Assembly (NCBI RefSeq): GCF_025822245.1
Contig: NZ_JACKTL010000062.1
Location: 52,237-116,236, forward strand
DNA: 64,000 nucleotides
Reading direction: 5' to 3'
DNA from: Mycolicibacterium hodleri
Lineage (GTDB): Bacteria; Actinomycetota; Actinomycetes; Mycobacteriales; Mycobacteriaceae
The position numbers and the translations under genes are program-made. Position 1 is the first letter of the stretch. Every line of letters begins with the position of its first letter. The notes below the pieces were generated by a model that made no database searches, had not been told where the DNA came from, and was given only the letters and a program-made list of their open reading frames with translations. Shown piece after piece: positions 16,518-24,633 of the stretch.

Positions 16518-17350
16518 GAGCCCTTCGGGAAGTTGACGTCCTTGGTGACCGTCTCCCACTCGTCGATCGAGGCGGAGAACGCGGCGAGCTTGTCGCGCAC
16601 CGCCTTCAGGACGTCCCTGCCGAGCAGCAGGCGCAGCGGCGGCGCGTCGAGGGTGGTCACCATGAGGACCGCCTCGGCGACCTTGCGGGGATCGCCGGGC
16701 AGATGGTTGGCGAACTCCTTGATCATCGTCTTGCGCGCGCCCACGTTGTCGTCGTAATCGCCGATGGAAGTGGAGGACTCCCACATCGACCGTGCCGCCC
16801 AGTCGGTGCGGAAGGCGCCGGGCTCGATTGCCGTCACCCTGATGCCGAGCGGCCCCACTTCTTGGGCGAGCGCCTCGGTGAGCGCTTCCAGGGCGAACTT
16901 CGTCGAGGAGTAGTAGCCGTTCGGCGGGTTCGCGACCAGACCCGTCATCGACGAGATGTTGACGATGTGCCCGGTGTGACGGGCCCGCATGCCGGGCAGC
17001 ACGGCCTTGATCGTGTCGACCACGCCGAAGTAGTTGGTGTCGAACAACTTTCGCACCCGGTCGTCCTCGCCCTCCTCGATGGCGGACAGGTAACCGTTGC
17101 CGGCGTTGTTGACCAGGACGTCGACGCCGCCGAAGGCCTCGTCCGCGATTCGCACCGCCGCGGCGATCTGGGCCTTGTCGGTGACGTCGAGGGCGACGAC
17201 CGCGGCGCGATCGCCGAAGTCGTCACCGAAGTCGGCGATCGACTCGGTGCGTCGGGCGGTCACCACCACGGAGTGGCCCGCCTCCAGTGCGGCACGGGCG
17301 ATCTCGCGCCCGATGCCCGTCGAACATCCCGTGACCAACCAGCAGCCCAT
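16514..17350 (-). CDS. Short-chain dehydrogenase/reductase
   Basis: 278 residues from ATG 17350. SDR motifs: VTGCSTGIGREIA near residues 6-18, NNAGNGY near 85, NISSMTG (catalytic Ser) and YYSSTKFAL (Tyr/Lys). VVVTARR after beta-2 has Arg residues, favouring NADP(H). It resembles ketoreductase-type SDRs with a longer C-terminal helical region. Starts 1 bp after the DUF1214-like stop and overlaps the next gene by 4 bp, so it is deep inside the operon. Confidence 0.87.
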   Translation of the reverse strand: MGCWLVTGCSTGIGREIARAALEAGHSVVVTARRTESIADFGDDFGDRAAVVALDVTDKAQIAAAVRIADEAFGGVDVLVNNAGNGYLSAIEEGEDDRVRKLFDTNYFGVVDTIKAVLPGMRARHTGHIVNISSMTGLVANPPNGYYSSTKFALEALTEALAQEVGPLGIRVTAIEPGAFRTDWAARSMWESSTSIGDYDDNVGARKTMIKEFANHLPGDPRKVAEAVLMVTTLDAPPLRLLLGRDVLKAVRDKLAAFSASIDEWETVTKDVNFPKGS

Positions 17351-17351
17351 G

Positions 17352-18605
17352 TCAGATCGTCCCCTCGGGCAGGCGGCGCAGATACGCGGCGCGACGGTCG
17401 GCAAGCTCGGTTGCGCGTTCGGACTCCGACACCCGGCGCAGCGTCGGAACGTCGGTCTCGAGCCGGTCCAGCGACACCACGCGGCCGCGGGCACCGAGGT
17501 CGTCGGCCGGTCCCTCGCCACCGAATTCGGCCATCCGCAGGGTCAGGATGCCCTCGGTGAGACCGTCGGAGTCGATCCAATTGGCGACGCCGGGATCGCA
17601 TGGGGAGATGACGTAGGTGTAGGTGCCGTCGTCGTTGGGCACGGACTGGGACTTGTTGAGGCTGCCCGTGCGGTCGACGATGTCGAGGGTGGTGCCCCAC
17701 ACGTTGCTCAGCGGCACCGTGAAGTACTCGGCGCCACCGTCGCCGACGTCGACGACGAAGCACTCGCCCGGTCCCAGGTCGAAGCGGCCCATCACGTAGA
17801 CCTGATTGCGCATGGCGCCGACCTTGTCCGCCGACCAGGCCAGGTTGAAGTCGTTGGGCGGCATCTTGTAGACGCCGTGGCTGAGCTTGCCGGTGAAGTT
17901 GGCGAAGTGGGCCATCATCGCCGCGGTGGCCTCGGCCTGTTCGTCGAGCGAGCGAGCCCGGGTCACGGGCGCGCCGCCCAACCGTTGCACGGTCAGGTGA
18001 TTGGGGTCGTCGCGATCCCAGTTCAGCAGGACGTCGCGGATGTAGAACTCGTGCGCCGCCGGCGTGGACTGCACGTGGTTGGGACGTCCGCCGGGCGGAT
18101 CGGCGTCGACGGTGACGGTGAACGACCCGTCGGACTCGACGTCCATCCTGCGGCCGTCGAGCACCGCGACCGTGCCCATGTTGGCGTCCCACAGCGTGAA
18201 GTAGTTCTCGGTCATGCGGTGGGCGCCGACGCGGCCGTGAATCTCGTAGCGTTCCTCACCGGAGATCGGAATCACCCGGTACACGCTGTCGGGATTGTCG
18301 ATGCCCCAACGGGATCCGGGTATGCGGCGATCCGCGACCGGATGCGCGAGCCGGGTGATGCAGGTGACCTTCGGCCGCAACACGTCCTGGTTGGACGACC
18401 ACATCGCCGCGGAGAACATCACCTCGGCGAACGCGGCGTCGAAGCGGGCGCGCATCGCCTCGGACGCCTTCGCGCGACTCAGCCACGTCTCGGCGACGCT
18501 GCGGTACGCCGCCGTGACCGTCGGATGCTCGACGAGCTCGAGTGCCGCCAGTTCCTGCTCGTGCTGCGACGCCGTGGCGACGGGGTCGGCGGTGTACTCG
18601 GTCAA
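17352..18605 (-). CDS. DUF1214-like protein
   Basis: 417 residues without signal peptide or membrane segments. The C-terminal part (AEYFTVPLSNVWGTTLDIV, then PGVANWIDSDGLTEGILTLR) resembles the DUF1214 domain, a beta-rich domain of unknown function; the N-terminal 150 residues are mostly helical and not recognised. Starts at TTG 18605, supported by GAGGAG 7 nt upstream and a 4-bp TTGA overlap with the sulfotransferase stop. Similar genes accompany steroid- and lipid-catabolic clusters in mycobacteria (from memory). No function can be assigned. Confidence 0.75.
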   Translation of the reverse strand: MTEYTADPVATASQHEQELAALELVEHPTVTAAYRSVAETWLSRAKASEAMRARFDAAFAEVMFSAAMWSSNQDVLRPKVTCITRLAHPVADRRIPGSRWGIDNPDSVYRVIPISGEERYEIHGRVGAHRMTENYFTLWDANMGTVAVLDGRRMDVESDGSFTVTVDADPPGGRPNHVQSTPAAHEFYIRDVLLNWDRDDPNHLTVQRLGGAPVTRARSLDEQAEATAAMMAHFANFTGKLSHGVYKMPPNDFNLAWSADKVGAMRNQVYVMGRFDLGPGECFVVDVGDGGAEYFTVPLSNVWGTTLDIVDRTGSLNKSQSVPNDDGTYTYVISPCDPGVANWIDSDGLTEGILTLRMAEFGGEGPADDLGARGRVVSLDRLETDVPTLRRVSESERATELADRRAAYLRRLPEGTI

Positions 18606-19789
18606 CGTGGTCTCCTCGATGACGAATCAGAACGGAATCTGGTGGCGTAGGCGGCGAAGCGCTCGTCGATCTGGGCGTCGTCGAGACCGAAGTCGCCTGC
18701 TGTGTACGGCGGTCGCGGTGCCTCGCGCGGGCGGTTCGCCAGCCATCGCCGCATCGCCGCCTCGGCGTGGGCGGTCAGCGGCAGGCCGATCGCGTCGTAC
18801 ACCCGGGCCACCTGGCCGATCGGGTCGGCGACCGCGTCGGCGAAGGCGACGTCGGTACAGACCGTCGCCTCGTCCGGCCAGCGGTCGCGGGTGGCCATCG
18901 CCCGATCGTTGGTCCACCCCATCCGCTGCAACCACTGGGCGCCGACGCGGTGGCGGTCGACCCGATCGGCGTGCATCGCGTGCAACGTGGCGTTGAGGCC
19001 CGCGCCCGACGGGATCGTCTCGCGCGGGTCGCGGTGCATGTGCACGATGTGCAGGTCGCCGAATTCGGCCCGCAGCGCGTCGAGGTAGCCCAGGTGCGCG
19101 GGCGACTTCAGCACCCATCGGTCGGCGGTCGCGCCGACCATCCGCTTCTGCCACTGCAGGAAACGAAGCATTCGGTGCAGATACGCGTACGCGGGCGCGA
19201 AGTCCTGCCCGTCGATCCAGGACCGGTAGCGGGGGACGTGGGCGCCCGACTCCGGCACGTGTGAGAGGAAGGCGTCGGAGAGGAAGACGATCTCCTCCTC
19301 CGGCTCGCGGGCGTACATGGGGTGGATCGCGAACAGCTCGGGTGCCAGTTCGCGCGAGATCGCCTCGCGCTTCTCGCTGACGACGATGCGGGGGTCCTCG
19401 GGATCCGACCACCGGTAGTCGAGCTTCGGTGCGGTCTCGACCACCTCCCACCCGTACGCGCAGTGGAAGCGGTCGTCGGCGGCGAGCAGTCGCTGCACCA
19501 GGGTGGTGCCGCTGCGCATCATGCCGACCACGACGATCGGCGCGACGATCTCCTCCCGCAGGATCTCGGGGTACCGCCGGATCCACTCCTCGGCGCGCAA
19601 CCGCATCCGCAGGCTGTGCACCAGCCCGGAGCGCAGGACGTGGGCGCCGACGTCGTTGAGATCGGCCTGGGCGTAGTCCTCGGTCAGGACGCCGAGCGGT
19701 TCGGCGAACGGCAGGGGACCGAAGTCGTCGAGACCCTCCTTCTGCCGGGCGGTGGTCATCAGCTGAGCCGCCTCGAACGCGTGGGCCAC
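18602..19789 (-). CDS. Sulfotransferase family protein
   Basis: 395 residues from GTG 19789; ATG 19759 is possible, but the conserved N-terminal region (FEAAQLMTTARQKEGLDDFG) begins before it. The PAPS 5'-phosphosulfate loop is VVGMMRSGTTLVQRLL near residues 83-98, and the 3'-phosphate motif is HMHRDPRETIPSG around 240. It would transfer sulfate from PAPS to a hydroxyl, or be one of the many uncharacterised actinobacterial Stf-like proteins. Second gene of the operon, 5 bp after the SnoaL-like gene. A sulfotransferase and, 8 kb away, a sulfatase make sulfate-ester chemistry a theme here (inferred). Confidence 0.85.
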   Translation of the reverse strand: MAHAFEAAQLMTTARQKEGLDDFGPLPFAEPLGVLTEDYAQADLNDVGAHVLRSGLVHSLRMRLRAEEWIRRYPEILREEIVAPIVVVGMMRSGTTLVQRLLAADDRFHCAYGWEVVETAPKLDYRWSDPEDPRIVVSEKREAISRELAPELFAIHPMYAREPEEEIVFLSDAFLSHVPESGAHVPRYRSWIDGQDFAPAYAYLHRMLRFLQWQKRMVGATADRWVLKSPAHLGYLDALRAEFGDLHIVHMHRDPRETIPSGAGLNATLHAMHADRVDRHRVGAQWLQRMGWTNDRAMATRDRWPDEATVCTDVAFADAVADPIGQVARVYDAIGLPLTAHAEAAMRRWLANRPREAPRPPYTAGDFGLDDAQIDERFAAYATRFRSDSSSRRPR

Positions 19790-19794
19790 GGCGG

Positions 19795-20238
19795 TCAGAA
19801 CTTGAGGTGGTGGCTGACGTCGCCGACTTGGTCGACGAACATGGTGCGGCTGTCGAACCACCACCTGCCGTCGACGCGGTGGAAGGTGTCGCGGTAGTGA
19901 CCCGTCACGATGATCTGCAACGGCAGGTCGGGGGTGGCCTGCGTGACGCAGTAGTAGGCGCTCGCCCGTGCGGTGCCCGCTTCGTCGTCGACCTCGACCC
20001 GGACGTTGGTGGTCAGGTGCTTGGTCTTCGGGGTGCCGTCGTCGTGAAGGCGCGTCGCCATCCCGTACATCCTTCGCACGCCGTCGATTCCGGAGAAGAC
20101 CGTCTCCGGCGGCCCGTCCTCGACGCCGCAGATCCGGCCGTGCTCGAAGAGCGCGGCCACCCCGTCGAGGTCGCCGGCGTCGATCCGCTCGGCGTAGGTG
20201 TACACCAGGTTCTCGATCTGCCGCGCACTGTCAGTCAT
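19795..20238 (-). CDS. SnoaL-like (NTF2-fold) protein
   Basis: 147 residues from ATG 20238; ATG 20259 is an alternative. Sequence follows the SnoaL_4 pattern: ARQIENLVYTYAERIDAGDL at the start, VAALFEHGRI, then RASAYYCVTQATPD and a C-terminal WWFDSRTMFVDQVGD. NTF2-fold proteins of this type serve as isomerases, dehydratases or ring-hydroxylating dioxygenase subunits; the catalytic residues are not fixed enough here to choose. First gene of the seven-gene minus-strand operon and divergent from the SDR at 20320, so the operon promoter should lie in 20239-20319. Confidence 0.82.
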   Translation of the reverse strand: MTDSARQIENLVYTYAERIDAGDLDGVAALFEHGRICGVEDGPPETVFSGIDGVRRMYGMATRLHDDGTPKTKHLTTNVRVEVDDEAGTARASAYYCVTQATPDLPLQIIVTGHYRDTFHRVDGRWWFDSRTMFVDQVGDVSHHLKF

Positions 20239-20307
20239 CGCCGCCAGTTTGGTAGACATGACCGGATTTGTGTCTATTTTCGGTGAATGCCTCCCCGGGG
20301 GTGCGGT

Positions 20308-20313
20308 TAGTCT
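20308..20313 (+). promoter_or_regulatory. Candidate -10 hexamer, leaderless SDR transcript
   Basis: TAGTCT ends 6 nt before GTG 20320 and no Shine-Dalgarno is visible, so the SDR mRNA is probably leaderless. The same 80-bp gap must hold the promoter of the divergent seven-gene operon. Confidence 0.45.
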
Positions 20314-20319
20314 CAGCCG

Positions 20320-21210
20320 GTGACATCTCACTGGTCGCCGACCCGACTCGGCAATCTGACCGGCAAGCGCGTCATCGTCACCGGGGCGACCAACGGCGTC
20401 GGCCTCGCGACGGCGGGCGCCCTGGCCCGCGCCGGCGCCCACGTGATCCTCGCGGTTCGCAACGTCGAGCTGGGCGCCCAGCGCGCCGCCGAGATCGGCG
20501 GAGACACGTCGGTGGTCAAGCTGGACCTCGCCGACATGTCGTCCGTCCGGGCCTTTCCAGGCCTGTTCGACGGCGACGTCGACGTGTTGGTCAACAACGC
20601 CGGGGTGGTCGCGCAGCGCCGGTCCGAGACCGCCGACGGCTTCGAGATGACCCTGGGCACCAACTTCCTCGGGCCCTTCGCGTTGACCAATCTCCTGTTG
20701 CCACGGGTGCGCTCGACGATCGTCAACGTCGCCTCCGACGCGCACAAGACCGGCAAGATCGGGCTCGACGACCCCCACCTGCGCGTCCGCAAGTGGTCGG
20801 CGTTCCCCGCCTACGCCCGCTCGAAGTTGGCGGTGATGCTGTGGGGCCTCGAACTCGACCGACGGTTGCGGCAGGCCGGCTCGCCCGTCACCAGCCAGCT
20901 GACCCACCCCGGGTGGGTCGCCTCCAACCTGTCGAACATGGCCGACGAGGGCGTGATGGCGGCGTTCCACAAGGTCGTGAAGACGGCGGCCGGCGTGCTC
21001 GCCAACGACACCGACGCGGGCGCGGCGCCGACGCTGTACTGCCTCAGCGAACCGATCCCGCCGGGCAGCTACGTCGGGATCGACAGCCGGCTGGGGCTCA
21101 AGGGCGCCCCGACGCTGAGCGGCCGCTCGGCAGAGGCGTGTGATTACGAGGTTGCCGCCCGGCTGGTGGACTTCGCCGAGAAGGAAACGGGCACAACCAT
21201 TCCCGTGTGA
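20320..21210 (+). CDS. Short-chain dehydrogenase, retinol dehydrogenase-like
   Basis: 296 residues from GTG 20320. SDR motifs: VTGATNGVGLATAGAL near residues 19-34, AVRNVE (Arg, favours NADP), LDLADMSSV, NNAGV near 93, NVASDAHKTG and YARSKLAV (Tyr/Lys). The longer C-terminus and SDAHKTGKI region match the retinol-dehydrogenase/WWOX-like SDR branch. Divergent from the SnoaL-led operon and possibly co-regulated with it. Converges on the DUF2236 gene with 6 bp between stops. Confidence 0.87.
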   Translation: MTSHWSPTRLGNLTGKRVIVTGATNGVGLATAGALARAGAHVILAVRNVELGAQRAAEIGGDTSVVKLDLADMSSVRAFPGLFDGDVDVLVNNAGVVAQRRSETADGFEMTLGTNFLGPFALTNLLLPRVRSTIVNVASDAHKTGKIGLDDPHLRVRKWSAFPAYARSKLAVMLWGLELDRRLRQAGSPVTSQLTHPGWVASNLSNMADEGVMAAFHKVVKTAAGVLANDTDAGAAPTLYCLSEPIPPGSYVGIDSRLGLKGAPTLSGRSAEACDYEVAARLVDFAEKETGTTIPV

Positions 21211-21216
21211 CGGGGG

Positions 21217-22071
21217 TCAGCCGCGGGCGAGGGCCCAGCGGATGCCGCCGACCAGGGTTCGGCCGGCAACCCGGACGGCGGTGGCCTCAAGAGGAGGCAG
21301 GTACGGCAGTCGCAACGGCAGCCGCGCCCAGGCCGGGAGCATGGCCACCGAGGTGGCCGCCAGCACCGCGTAGGGCGGCTTGGCCAGCAACGGCAGCGGG
21401 GGAGTGAGCAGCAGGAACTTTGCCGCCTCGCGGGCGGCCGCCGTACCGTCGAGCTCGGGCCGGTAATCCGAGATGCGTTGTCTCAGTTCGTCTTCGGTGC
21501 GCGGCGGGTCGAGCACTCCAAGCGCGGCGGCGACCCGGGCGGTGTCGGCGACGTAGTCGTCCCGGCCCTGCTGGTCGAGCGGACGCGCGCCGTACAGCTG
21601 GTGCGCCCGCAGGAAGCTGTCGACCTCGGCGACGTGCACCCATTCGAGCAGGTGCGGGTCCGAGGCCTCGTAGGGGCGTCCGTCGGCGGCCATCCCGTGG
21701 ACGCGACGGTGGATGCCGCGAACCTTGTCGACGGCACGCTGGGCGTCGTCGGCCGGACCGAACGTGGTGACCGCGAGGAAGGTGCTGGTGCGCTGCAGCC
21801 GACCCCACGGATCGCCGCGGTAGTCCGAGTGGTCGGCGACGCCCGCCATGGCCAGCGGGTGCAGGGATTGCAGCAGCAGCGCACGCAGTCCGCCGACGAA
21901 CATCGACGCGTCGCCGTGCACCCGTCTGATCGGACGGTCCTCGCCGAACCACCGCGGGCCGGGGGTGTCGTGGATGCGCGCGCGGTTGGCCGGACCCTCC
22001 GGGCCCGCCACCATCCCGAACAAACGCTGACCGAGGCCGTCACGCACCGTCGTCAATCCAGGCAGGGCCAC
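21217..22071 (-). CDS. Oxygenase MpaB family protein (DUF2236)
   Basis: 284 residues from GTG 22071. The DUF2236 core is clear: GGLRALLLQSLHPLAMAGV, DHSDYRGDPWGRLQRTSTFL, and VHVAEVDSFLRAHQLYG. Members include the fungal MpaB oxygenase and rubber-cleaving latex-clearing proteins; those bind haem b, with ligands in the conserved His/Arg region, but most mycobacterial paralogs are untested. No signal peptide. A TACTGT hexamer 7 nt upstream of the start suggests a leaderless transcript. Substrate unknown. Confidence 0.85.
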   Translation of the reverse strand: MALPGLTTVRDGLGQRLFGMVAGPEGPANRARIHDTPGPRWFGEDRPIRRVHGDASMFVGGLRALLLQSLHPLAMAGVADHSDYRGDPWGRLQRTSTFLAVTTFGPADDAQRAVDKVRGIHRRVHGMAADGRPYEASDPHLLEWVHVAEVDSFLRAHQLYGARPLDQQGRDDYVADTARVAAALGVLDPPRTEDELRQRISDYRPELDGTAAAREAAKFLLLTPPLPLLAKPPYAVLAATSVAMLPAWARLPLRLPYLPPLEATAVRVAGRTLVGGIRWALARG

Positions 22072-22078
22072 GTAATCG

Positions 22079-22084
22079 ACAGTA
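22079..22084 (-). promoter_or_regulatory. Candidate -10 hexamer, leaderless DUF2236 transcript
   Basis: On the minus strand TACTGT ends 7 nt before GTG 22071. This spacing would start the transcript at the GTG. No Shine-Dalgarno is seen. Confidence 0.4.
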
Positions 22085-22137
22085 CGCGCGGCGGGGTCGG
22101 TCTATCTTTTTCCACAGGCGACGGAAGGGTGACGGCG

Positions 22138-23907
22138 ATGGCCACGTTGATCTCACTGAACGTCGGCCTTCCCGCCGACGTCGAGTGGAACGGACGAGTC
22201 GTCCACACCGGCGCGTGGAAGGCCCCGGTCGACGGACCGCGGATGGTGCGCAGTCTCAACGTCGACGGCGACGGTCAGGGCGACCTGGGCGGGCATGGCG
22301 GCGAGAACCGGGCCGTCCTGGTCTACCAGCTCGACTCCTACCGCCACTGGAACGCCGAATTCGGTCGCGACGACCTGACGCCCGGCCACTTCGGGGAGAA
22401 CTTCACCGTCGACGGGCTGCCGGACGACGAGGTCTGCATCGGTGACCGGTACCGGGTCGGCGAGGCGGAGTTCGAGGTCACCCAGCCACGGGTCACCTGT
22501 TACCGGGTCGGCCTGCGGGTGGGGGTGCCGAGCATGGCGGCCCTGCTGGTGTCTCATCGCCGGCCGGGGTTCTATCTGCGGGTAATCGTCGAGGGTGAGG
22601 TGTGCGCCGGCCAGGAGATCGTGAAGGTCGCCTCGGGCCCCGAGGAGGTGACCGTCGCCGAGGTCGACGCCCTGCTGTACCTGCCCGGCCATCCCCGGGA
22701 CAGCCTCGACCGGGCGCTGCGCGTGCCTGCGCTGAGCCCCGGTTGGAAGACGTCGTTGCAGAGTTTGGTGACGCAGGCGGACGGAGCCGCGGGCAACACC
22801 GGGCTGACCGCTGCGGCCAGCGCCCCGCCGCCCGCGTGGACGGGGTTTCGGCCGCTGCGCGTCACCTCGGTGCGCGAGGAGAGTGCCGACGTCCGGTCGT
22901 TGACGTTGGCCGACCCCGAGGGGGCTCTGCTACCGAATTGGTCACCTGGACAGTCGATTACGCTACGGCTGCGCCCAGATCCCACGGGGGCGGCCGTCCT
23001 GCGCAACTACTCGCTGTCCAATCCACCCGGCTCGGGGATCTACCGGATCGGAGTCAAGAAGGAACCGCACGGCCGGGGCAGCGGATACCTCCACGCCGGG
23101 GTGACGACGGGTGACCTGGTCGACGTCGCCGCTCCGCGTGGCACGTTCGCGCTCGCCATCACCGACGACCCCGACGGCCCACCGGTGCTGCTGGTGTCCG
23201 CCGGCGTCGGGATCACCCCGGTGCTGTCCATGCTGCACGCGCTCGTCGCGGCGGGTACGACCCGCGAGGTGTGGTGGTTGCACGGGGCGCGCGACGGGAC
23301 GGCCGACGCGTTCGCCGCGGAGTGTCACGAACTCCTCGACAGGCTGCCCGGCGGCCGGTCGCACGTGTTCTACAGCCGGCCGGCGGCGGCCGACCGGATC
23401 GGCGTCGACTACACCGGGACGGGCCGTATCTCGGCCGCGGCGCTGGACGAGCTCGGACCGCCCAGGGACGCCGAGGCCTATCTGTGTGGTCCCGTCGACT
23501 TCATGACGGTGTTGACGGCGTCCCTCGCCGCGTACGGGTTGGCACCGGACCGCATCCACAGTGAAACCTTCGGTGCGACGGCAGGTCTCACGCCAGGCAT
23601 TGCCGCGACCGCGTCCGTCCCGCCCCACGTGCCGGCGGGGGAGCCCGGGCCCGGGCCCGATGTCGGCTTCGCCCGCAGCGGACTCACCGTGCCGTGGGGG
23701 CCGGCGTATCCAAGCCTGCTCGACTTCGCCGAGGCGTGCGACGTGCCCACCCGATGGTCGTGCCGCACGGGGGTCTGCCACAACTGCGAGACGGCGGTGG
23801 TGTCGGGATCGGTGCGCTACGAACCGGAGCCGCTGGAACCGCCGGCCGACGGCAACGTCTTGATCTGCTGCGCCACGCCCGACGGCGAACTGGTGCTCGA
23901 CCTCTAG
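22138..23907 (+). CDS. MOSC domain fused to ferredoxin-NAD(P) reductase and 2Fe-2S ferredoxin
   Basis: 589 residues from ATG 22138, with GGAAGGG 8 nt upstream. Residues 1-165 are a YiiM-like MOSC domain (GDLGGHGGENRAVLVYQLDS; molybdenum-cofactor Cys in TQPRVTCYRVGLRVG); residues 165-225 are the YiiM C-terminal helices. Residues 240-480 are an FNR-type reductase with FAD motif RNYSLSNPP and NAD motif LLVSAGVGITPVLSML. The last 85 residues are a plant-type ferredoxin (CRTGVCHNC, then a distal Cys in LICCATP). This is a self-contained Mo-enzyme with its electron chain, probably reducing N-hydroxylated compounds (family inference). Confidence 0.9.
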   Translation: MATLISLNVGLPADVEWNGRVVHTGAWKAPVDGPRMVRSLNVDGDGQGDLGGHGGENRAVLVYQLDSYRHWNAEFGRDDLTPGHFGENFTVDGLPDDEVCIGDRYRVGEAEFEVTQPRVTCYRVGLRVGVPSMAALLVSHRRPGFYLRVIVEGEVCAGQEIVKVASGPEEVTVAEVDALLYLPGHPRDSLDRALRVPALSPGWKTSLQSLVTQADGAAGNTGLTAAASAPPPAWTGFRPLRVTSVREESADVRSLTLADPEGALLPNWSPGQSITLRLRPDPTGAAVLRNYSLSNPPGSGIYRIGVKKEPHGRGSGYLHAGVTTGDLVDVAAPRGTFALAITDDPDGPPVLLVSAGVGITPVLSMLHALVAAGTTREVWWLHGARDGTADAFAAECHELLDRLPGGRSHVFYSRPAAADRIGVDYTGTGRISAAALDELGPPRDAEAYLCGPVDFMTVLTASLAAYGLAPDRIHSETFGATAGLTPGIAATASVPPHVPAGEPGPGPDVGFARSGLTVPWGPAYPSLLDFAEACDVPTRWSCRTGVCHNCETAVVSGSVRYEPEPLEPPADGNVLICCATPDGELVLDL

Positions 23908-23914
23908 CGGCGCG

Positions 23915-24583
23915 TCAGTTCCCTCGCAGCGTGTCCCAGTCGTGCTCGTCCTCCAGCTTCGCGATGGCCTTGCCGGTGCGCTCCTTCATCACCATCGTGA
24001 ACACGACGCCGATCACCACGGCCAGCGCCAGCGCGACCCAGGAGAATCGGGACAGCCACTTCTCGGCGGCCAGGCCCAGGTAGTAGACGACGGCAGTGGT
24101 GCCGCCCGCCCAGAACACCGCGCCGGTTGCGTTGGCCGCCAAGAACTTTCCGTACGGCATCTTCAACGCCCCCGCGAGGGGGCCGGCGAAGATGCGGAGC
24201 AGCGCGATGAACCGGCCGAAAAACACCGCCCAGACGCCCCACCGGGTGAAGAGCCGTTTGGCCAGTGCGACGTGGCCGGGGCCGAAGTGCTTGGGGAAGC
24301 GTCTGCCGAGTCGTTCGAACAGGCCCATGCCGTACCGGTGGCCGATGGCGTATCCGATCGTGTCACCGACGATGGCTCCGATGGTGGCGGCCGTCGCCAC
24401 GCCGACGGGGTTGACGTCGAGCTCGTGCCGCGAGGCCAACAGTGCGGCGCTGACCAGTGCGATCTCGCCGGGCAGCGGTATGCCGAGACTCTCCAGGCCG
24501 ATGACCGCGCCGACGACGAGGTACACCGCGATCGGCGGGATGGTCTCCAGGAGCGCGTCGACGGTCACGCGCCAAGGATGCAC
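23915..24583 (-). CDS. DedA family membrane protein
   Basis: 222 residues from GTG 24583 (GTG 24568 possible). DedA/VTT signature: E-S-L-G-I-P-L-P-G-E near residues 31-40, GDTIGYAIGHRYG near 73-85, and the re-entrant FGRFIALLRIFAGPLAGALKMPYG (split across 121-145), with two C-terminal membrane segments. DedA proteins include undecaprenyl-phosphate and phospholipid translocases, so a role in lipid carrier recycling is plausible. Converges on the MOSC fusion gene with 7 bp between stops. Confidence 0.9.
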   Translation of the reverse strand: MHPWRVTVDALLETIPPIAVYLVVGAVIGLESLGIPLPGEIALVSAALLASRHELDVNPVGVATAATIGAIVGDTIGYAIGHRYGMGLFERLGRRFPKHFGPGHVALAKRLFTRWGVWAVFFGRFIALLRIFAGPLAGALKMPYGKFLAANATGAVFWAGGTTAVVYYLGLAAEKWLSRFSWVALALAVVIGVVFTMVMKERTGKAIAKLEDEHDWDTLRGN

Positions 24584-24619
24584 TACGCGATACGGGGTTG
24601 GCCCGAATGTCGGGAGGAA

Positions 24620-24625
24620 TAGAGT
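24620..24625 (+). promoter_or_regulatory. Candidate -10 hexamer of the crotonase-thiolase operon
   Basis: TAGAGT ends 8 nt before ATG 24634, consistent with a leaderless or nearly leaderless transcript. GGGAGGA immediately upstream could be mistaken for a Shine-Dalgarno but overlaps the hexamer. Confidence 0.35.
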
Positions 24626-24633
24626 CGCACGGC

